Assembly (NCBI GenBank): GCA_963835935.1
Contig: CAWIHK010000006.1
Coordinates: 186,001-250,000, forward strand
Length of the DNA stretch: 64,000 nt
Source: CAWIHK01 sp963835935
GTDB lineage: Bacteria > Bacteroidota > Ignavibacteria > UBA10030 > CAVZMI01
Direction: 5' to 3'
Below are positions 60,863-64,000 of this stretch, piece by piece (position 1 is the stretch's first letter; the number at the start of each line of letters is the position of its first letter). The notes under the pieces were generated by a model, which was given only the letters and a program-made list of their open reading frames with translations, made no database searches and was not told the DNA's origin. The position numbers and the translations under genes were made by a program.

Positions 60863-62755
60863 ATGAACAAACACGTATCCACTTTAGTACTGTCATTTCT
60901 TCTGACTGTGTTTGCACCAAAATTATTTTCGCAGGCGTCAAACAATTTACCGAAACTCACAGTAGCTTTGTACGATTGTGACTGTACCGCAGCGATCACA
61001 GACAGCGTCAGTCAGGAGTCCGTCCTTAAAATGGCGTCATACTATATCTACCAGAAGATCACCAGCGATACATCGTCACCAAACCTGTCATTCCTTTCAT
61101 ATGGGTTCGCCGATAGTCTGACAGTTGGTTCAGTGTTTTCGGGACAATCATTCACACTGCCTGATACCGGCATGCCCGGTAAGGCTAAATACATCGTTAC
61201 AAGCAAGATAACTGGAAGTCAAGGGAACTATGTTTTAACAATTTCAGTTCTTGATGGTTATTCTTATTCTCATGCTGTGGATAAAACAGCGATGTTTAGT
61301 TCCACAACAGACAGCGATGTAAAATCCGCGTGCTCATTGGCAGTTACACAGCTATTGCCGCTCTCTAACACTATTCTTATTTATCAGCAATCGCTGAGAA
61401 GTGCAAACCCATCTCTTTGCATAAATCCACAAATAACCGTTTCACCTTCCAGCTCAAAGATTTCTTCGAATGGAAATACAGAGGTTTCTTTCAAGGTGAT
61501 AGACTGTGATGGGGTGCCGCTGGCTAATAAACATATCTCACTTAACGCGACGCATGGATCATTTGACTCGCAAGCGCTTGTAACGGACAACAGCGGACAG
61601 GCTCAAGCAAAATTTACAGGCGGCGGTACTGATGCAATAGATATTTTGTCTGCAACTATGGGGACCGTAATTACCGTTACACATGACACGATAAGCCCTG
61701 ACGGTGCAGCACCGATTACGATTGGAAATCCTGATACAAACCATCTGGCGATGGTGACGTTTAATTATCTCTATAGCAAGACGACATGCAGAGACAATTT
61801 AAAAGGCGGTTCATGGGACCAGAAGACTTCTTTTGGCGCTTTCTATGCGCATGGATTCATGTTAGGTTATTTATATAATGATTCGTGGGAATGGTTTGGT
61901 GGTAGTGAAGTAACTTCTTGGTGTCCGGTTAGCGCTTTTTACCACAAATTAGAAATAAATCGTGAATCCGATGAAGGAGGGTGCTGCGGATCGTTGTGGA
62001 GTATGAGTGGTGTGTCGTATACGCTTCTTGTACCAACAAGAGGTGACGATCAAGGGGTACCTACTCGTTCCTTAGTAATTTACTATCAATATCCTAATGA
62101 ATTGGATTACCGGCTTGAACTCAATTTTCCTCAAGACAGCATTGATATGTATTATCAATTCAATTGGTCCAATTATGACGATTATAATAATGAGAAGGCT
62201 GAATGTCACTGTTTCTCCTCATCTGATAATTATTCCTCCAGCAAAGGGCCCATGTACGTTTTCGGCCCAGGCACAACTAGTTGGTCGAAGGGAGATCCCG
62301 GATATGTATTCACACCCTTTTTTGCCGGGGGCGACTCGTCAAAGTTGATTGGCTTTACGGCAATGGTAGATAATGTTCAGATCACCGGGACGAAGGATAG
62401 TTCCTATGAAGTCGTTATCACGAAGTTTTACGCCAACGCCGCGCTTTTAAACTCAACAACTGCAGTCAAGAACGAGGGAGCCACATTACCGAAGAAGTTC
62501 AGCTTGTCTCAAAATTATCCGAACCCATTCAACCCGTCGACTGTTATCAGTTATCAGATAGCAAAGCTCGGCAAGGTTAGTTTGAAGGTTTATGATTTAC
62601 TTGGAAGAGAAGTTACAACGCTTGTCAATGAAGTGAAAGCGCCAGGAAGTTATTCCGCAACATTTAATGCAGTAAACATTTCAAGCGGTGTATATTTCTA
62701 TCGCTTGCAGGCAGGATCATTTACTGCGACTAAAAAATTTATCTTGCTAAGATGA
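60863..62755 (+). CDS. T9SS-secreted protein with Ig-like domain
   Basis: 630 residues with an N-terminal signal (about 1-23, ...FAPKLFSQAS). Residues about 25-185 form a region not recognised, with a DCDCT cluster. A Big_1/invasin-type Ig-like domain follows (about 190-275, with VPLANKHISLNATHGSFDS). A Cys-, Trp-rich middle follows (about 280-530). The C-terminal type IX sorting domain (about 545-630, QNYPNPFNPSTVISYQ ... KVYDLLGREVTTLVNEV ... SGVYFYRLQAG) is very typical of Ignavibacteria-like organisms. Probably a surface or released protein; its ligand is unknown. A group II intron is inserted about 35 nt after the stop. Confidence 0.9.
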   Translation: MNKHVSTLVLSFLLTVFAPKLFSQASNNLPKLTVALYDCDCTAAITDSVSQESVLKMASYYIYQKITSDTSSPNLSFLSYGFADSLTVGSVFSGQSFTLPDTGMPGKAKYIVTSKITGSQGNYVLTISVLDGYSYSHAVDKTAMFSSTTDSDVKSACSLAVTQLLPLSNTILIYQQSLRSANPSLCINPQITVSPSSSKISSNGNTEVSFKVIDCDGVPLANKHISLNATHGSFDSQALVTDNSGQAQAKFTGGGTDAIDILSATMGTVITVTHDTISPDGAAPITIGNPDTNHLAMVTFNYLYSKTTCRDNLKGGSWDQKTSFGAFYAHGFMLGYLYNDSWEWFGGSEVTSWCPVSAFYHKLEINRESDEGGCCGSLWSMSGVSYTLLVPTRGDDQGVPTRSLVIYYQYPNELDYRLELNFPQDSIDMYYQFNWSNYDDYNNEKAECHCFSSSDNYSSSKGPMYVFGPGTTSWSKGDPGYVFTPFFAGGDSSKLIGFTAMVDNVQITGTKDSSYEVVITKFYANAALLNSTTAVKNEGATLPKKFSLSQNYPNPFNPSTVISYQIAKLGKVSLKVYDLLGREVTTLVNEVKAPGSYSATFNAVNISSGVYFYRLQAGSFTATKKFILLR

Positions 62756-62787
62756 GCGCCAAGGTAAACTATTCCTGATCTTGTCAG

Positions 62788-64000
62788 GTGAAGAGGGAGG
62801 GCGCTCTACTCTAAGTCCTGACCGTGGTGAAACTCTGAACGCCACGTAGCAAGGAGTCGGTATGAGACGGGAAACGGTTTCATGCTAAGCGACTCGACAA
62901 TGTAACCTTAAAGGGTGCTATGCAAACAACCAGGTCGTAACAATATGTGAAGGCACAGGTAGCCTCGTAAAGACAAGTTGAGGTGGACGAGTCCCTATTT
63001 TATGGGCGAAGTCATTAACAATTGATCGAGAATAGAGAGAATACGATCATGTGTCACCTCCGGGGTATGAGCGACGACATGGCTGGAAAGAACAGGAATG
63101 GGACTTGGGAAGCCCTCGCTGTCCCAGAAGAAAAAGAAAGATGGAGAAGAGCCCTCTTATAAGGAAACGAAAGAGAGGGGAGATGGCAGGGTGGCGGATG
63201 GAGTCGTAGTACCGATGAAGACGTGGAAACACGACAGAGGGAAGGGCTCCTGCTGAAAGAAAACTTACAAAGAAACAAAGGAGCGTGTATTGCGTGAGCT
63301 ACCAAACACAGAGTGGCTTCGGGAGTTTCAGAAGAAGTTGCATGCAAAGGCGAAAGAGGAGCCGAGGTTTCGGTTCTACAGTTTGTACGATAAGACCTAT
63401 CGTGCAGATGTATTGGCTGAAGCTTATCGCAAGGTGAAAGCCAATGGTGGAGCAAGCGGGGTAGACGGAGAGACCTTCGAGGATATTGAGAAGAAGGGAA
63501 TCGAAGACTATCTTGCAGAACTTCAGCTTGAGATGAAGGAACGTCGTTATGTGCCGAAACCGGTACGGCGAGTATATATTCCGAAAGCGAATGGAAAGCA
63601 ACGTCCATTGGGCATACCAACCATTCGTGATCGTGTGATTCAGACAGCGTTCTTGTTTATGCTGGAGCCGATCTTTGAGTCGGATTTTGCCGACTCAAGT
63701 TATGGATTCAGGCCGGAGAAGAGCGCGCATGATGCGATACGGGAAATATACAAATATCTGAACTGGGGATGTGTTGAAATTTACGATGTAGATTTGGAGA
63801 AATACTTTGACACGGTAGATCACGGCAAACTTATGAAACTTGTAGCCCGACGAATATCGGATGGCGAGATTCTACGAGTAATACATCAGTGGTTAAGCTG
63901 TGGCTATGTCGAAGATGGCCAGCATCGCCAGAGTAAACAAGGCACACCTCAGGGAGGAGTTATCAGTCCGTTACTGGCAAATATTTATTTGAATCCAGTA
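62788..64000 (+). mobile_element. Group II intron (runs off the right edge)
   Basis: The 5' boundary is set at GTGAAGAGGGAGGGCGC (62788), the most likely start in the text, but could lie a few bases to either side. About 500 bases of ribozyme follow (domain I-III type sequence with ACTCTAAGTCCTGACCG and CGACTCGACAATG), then the intron-encoded reverse transcriptase from 63290 to the window end. The 3' part, domains V-VI and the 3' boundary lie outside. It is inserted downstream of the T9SS stop, so no coding sequence is broken. Confidence 0.88.
63290..64000 (+). CDS. ltrA: Group II intron reverse transcriptase/maturase (LtrA type), partial
   Basis: Starts at TTG 63290 with AAAGGAG about 8 nt upstream; 237 codons are inside the window and the frame is open at the edge. 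The RT blocks are visible in order: GGASGVDGETF, RRYVPKPVRRVYIPK, GKQRPLGIPTIRDRVIQ, SYGFRPEKSAHDAI, DVDLEKYFDTVDH (RT3 catalytic Asp) and SKQGTPQGGVISPLLANIYL (RT4). The YADD block and maturase/endonuclease domains are beyond the edge. The protein splices the intron and copies it into DNA. Confidence 0.92.
   Translation, partial: MRELPNTEWLREFQKKLHAKAKEEPRFRFYSLYDKTYRADVLAEAYRKVKANGGASGVDGETFEDIEKKGIEDYLAELQLEMKERRYVPKPVRRVYIPKANGKQRPLGIPTIRDRVIQTAFLFMLEPIFESDFADSSYGFRPEKSAHDAIREIYKYLNWGCVEIYDVDLEKYFDTVDHGKLMKLVARRISDGEILRVIHQWLSCGYVEDGQHRQSKQGTPQGGVISPLLANIYLNPV

Noticed and set aside
62788..63289. Minus-strand protein with basic Ser/Pro-rich sequence over the intron ribozyme
   Set aside because: The region is ribozyme and the reverse-transcriptase frame on the plus strand has clear RT motifs.
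1..64000. CRISPR arrays and tRNA genes
   Set aside because: I saw no regularly spaced direct repeats with spacers and no cloverleaf candidates; hairpin repeats found are not CRISPR.

Overview
The window looks like a chromosomal segment from a Bacteroidota/Ignavibacteriota-type (FCB group) bacterium. The case rests on two large secreted proteins ending in type IX secretion sorting domains with the NYPNPFNPST-type motif, a bacillithiol synthase (BshA), a complex I operon without nuoEFG, ATG starts often lacking a Shine-Dalgarno sequence, and an AT-leaning base composition. This is inferred from gene content; there is no rRNA gene to confirm it. I found no tRNA genes and no CRISPR array.

Layout. 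1-3.2 kb: the end of a sigma-54 activator, then a minus-strand operon carA / DUF47 phosphate regulator / PiT phosphate transporter. 3.4-5.2 kb: a long-chain acyl-CoA synthetase. 5.2-15.6 kb: one tightly packed operon of ECF sigma factor, zinc-binding anti-sigma factor, Spy-like periplasmic protein, a complete RND efflux system (adaptor, pump, TolC) and a MacAB-type ABC efflux system (adaptor, ATPase, permease). 16-23.2 kb: a GxxExxY nuclease-like gene between two hairpin repeats, a 1961-residue T9SS-secreted repeat protein, a cluster of four REP-like hairpins and a small membrane protein. 23.3-34.8 kb: a fused PabB-PabC, a SIR2-like protein, a DUF559 nuclease between hairpins, a P1 peptidase, then housekeeping genes (pseudouridine synthase, PfkB kinase, mtnA, recO, degQ-like, aroC). 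34.8-36.3 kb: two adjacent toxin-antitoxin modules. 36.4-41 kb: bshA, a GNAT gene broken by a stop codon, a secreted protein, DUF3788 and argH. 41.3-52.2 kb: nuoABCDHIJKLMN, with nuoN split by a one-base frameshift. 52.3-53.7 kb: an AbrB-type antitoxin and an AmrS radical SAM enzyme. 53.8-60.5 kb: an accessory stretch of single, unrelated genes (two unknowns, a B1-like metallo-beta-lactamase lacking one zinc ligand, a small membrane protein, DUF362, an alpha/beta hydrolase), some with integron-like GTTAGRC / YAAC boxes at their edges. 60.9-62.8 kb: a second T9SS protein. From about 62.8 kb to the window end: a group II intron whose reverse transcriptase runs off the edge.

The most interesting structure is a recurring architecture. 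Two unrelated genes of the PD-(D/E)XK nuclease superfamily (GxxExxY at 16.1 kb and DUF559 at 26.7 kb) each lie between palindromic repeats, and in each case the right-hand repeat encodes the last residues of the protein. Their layout resembles a REP/RAYT partnership and may be an undescribed nuclease-palindrome mobile element. Separately, degenerate 6-bp-period tracts (AGRTYR) occupy at least six intergenic sites, several inside the nuo operon. Other points worth checking are a G9 tract near the start of the giant surface-protein gene, the B1-like lactamase with Gly in place of the first His ligand, a lone SIR2 protein that may act in phage defence, and the cassette-like gene units.
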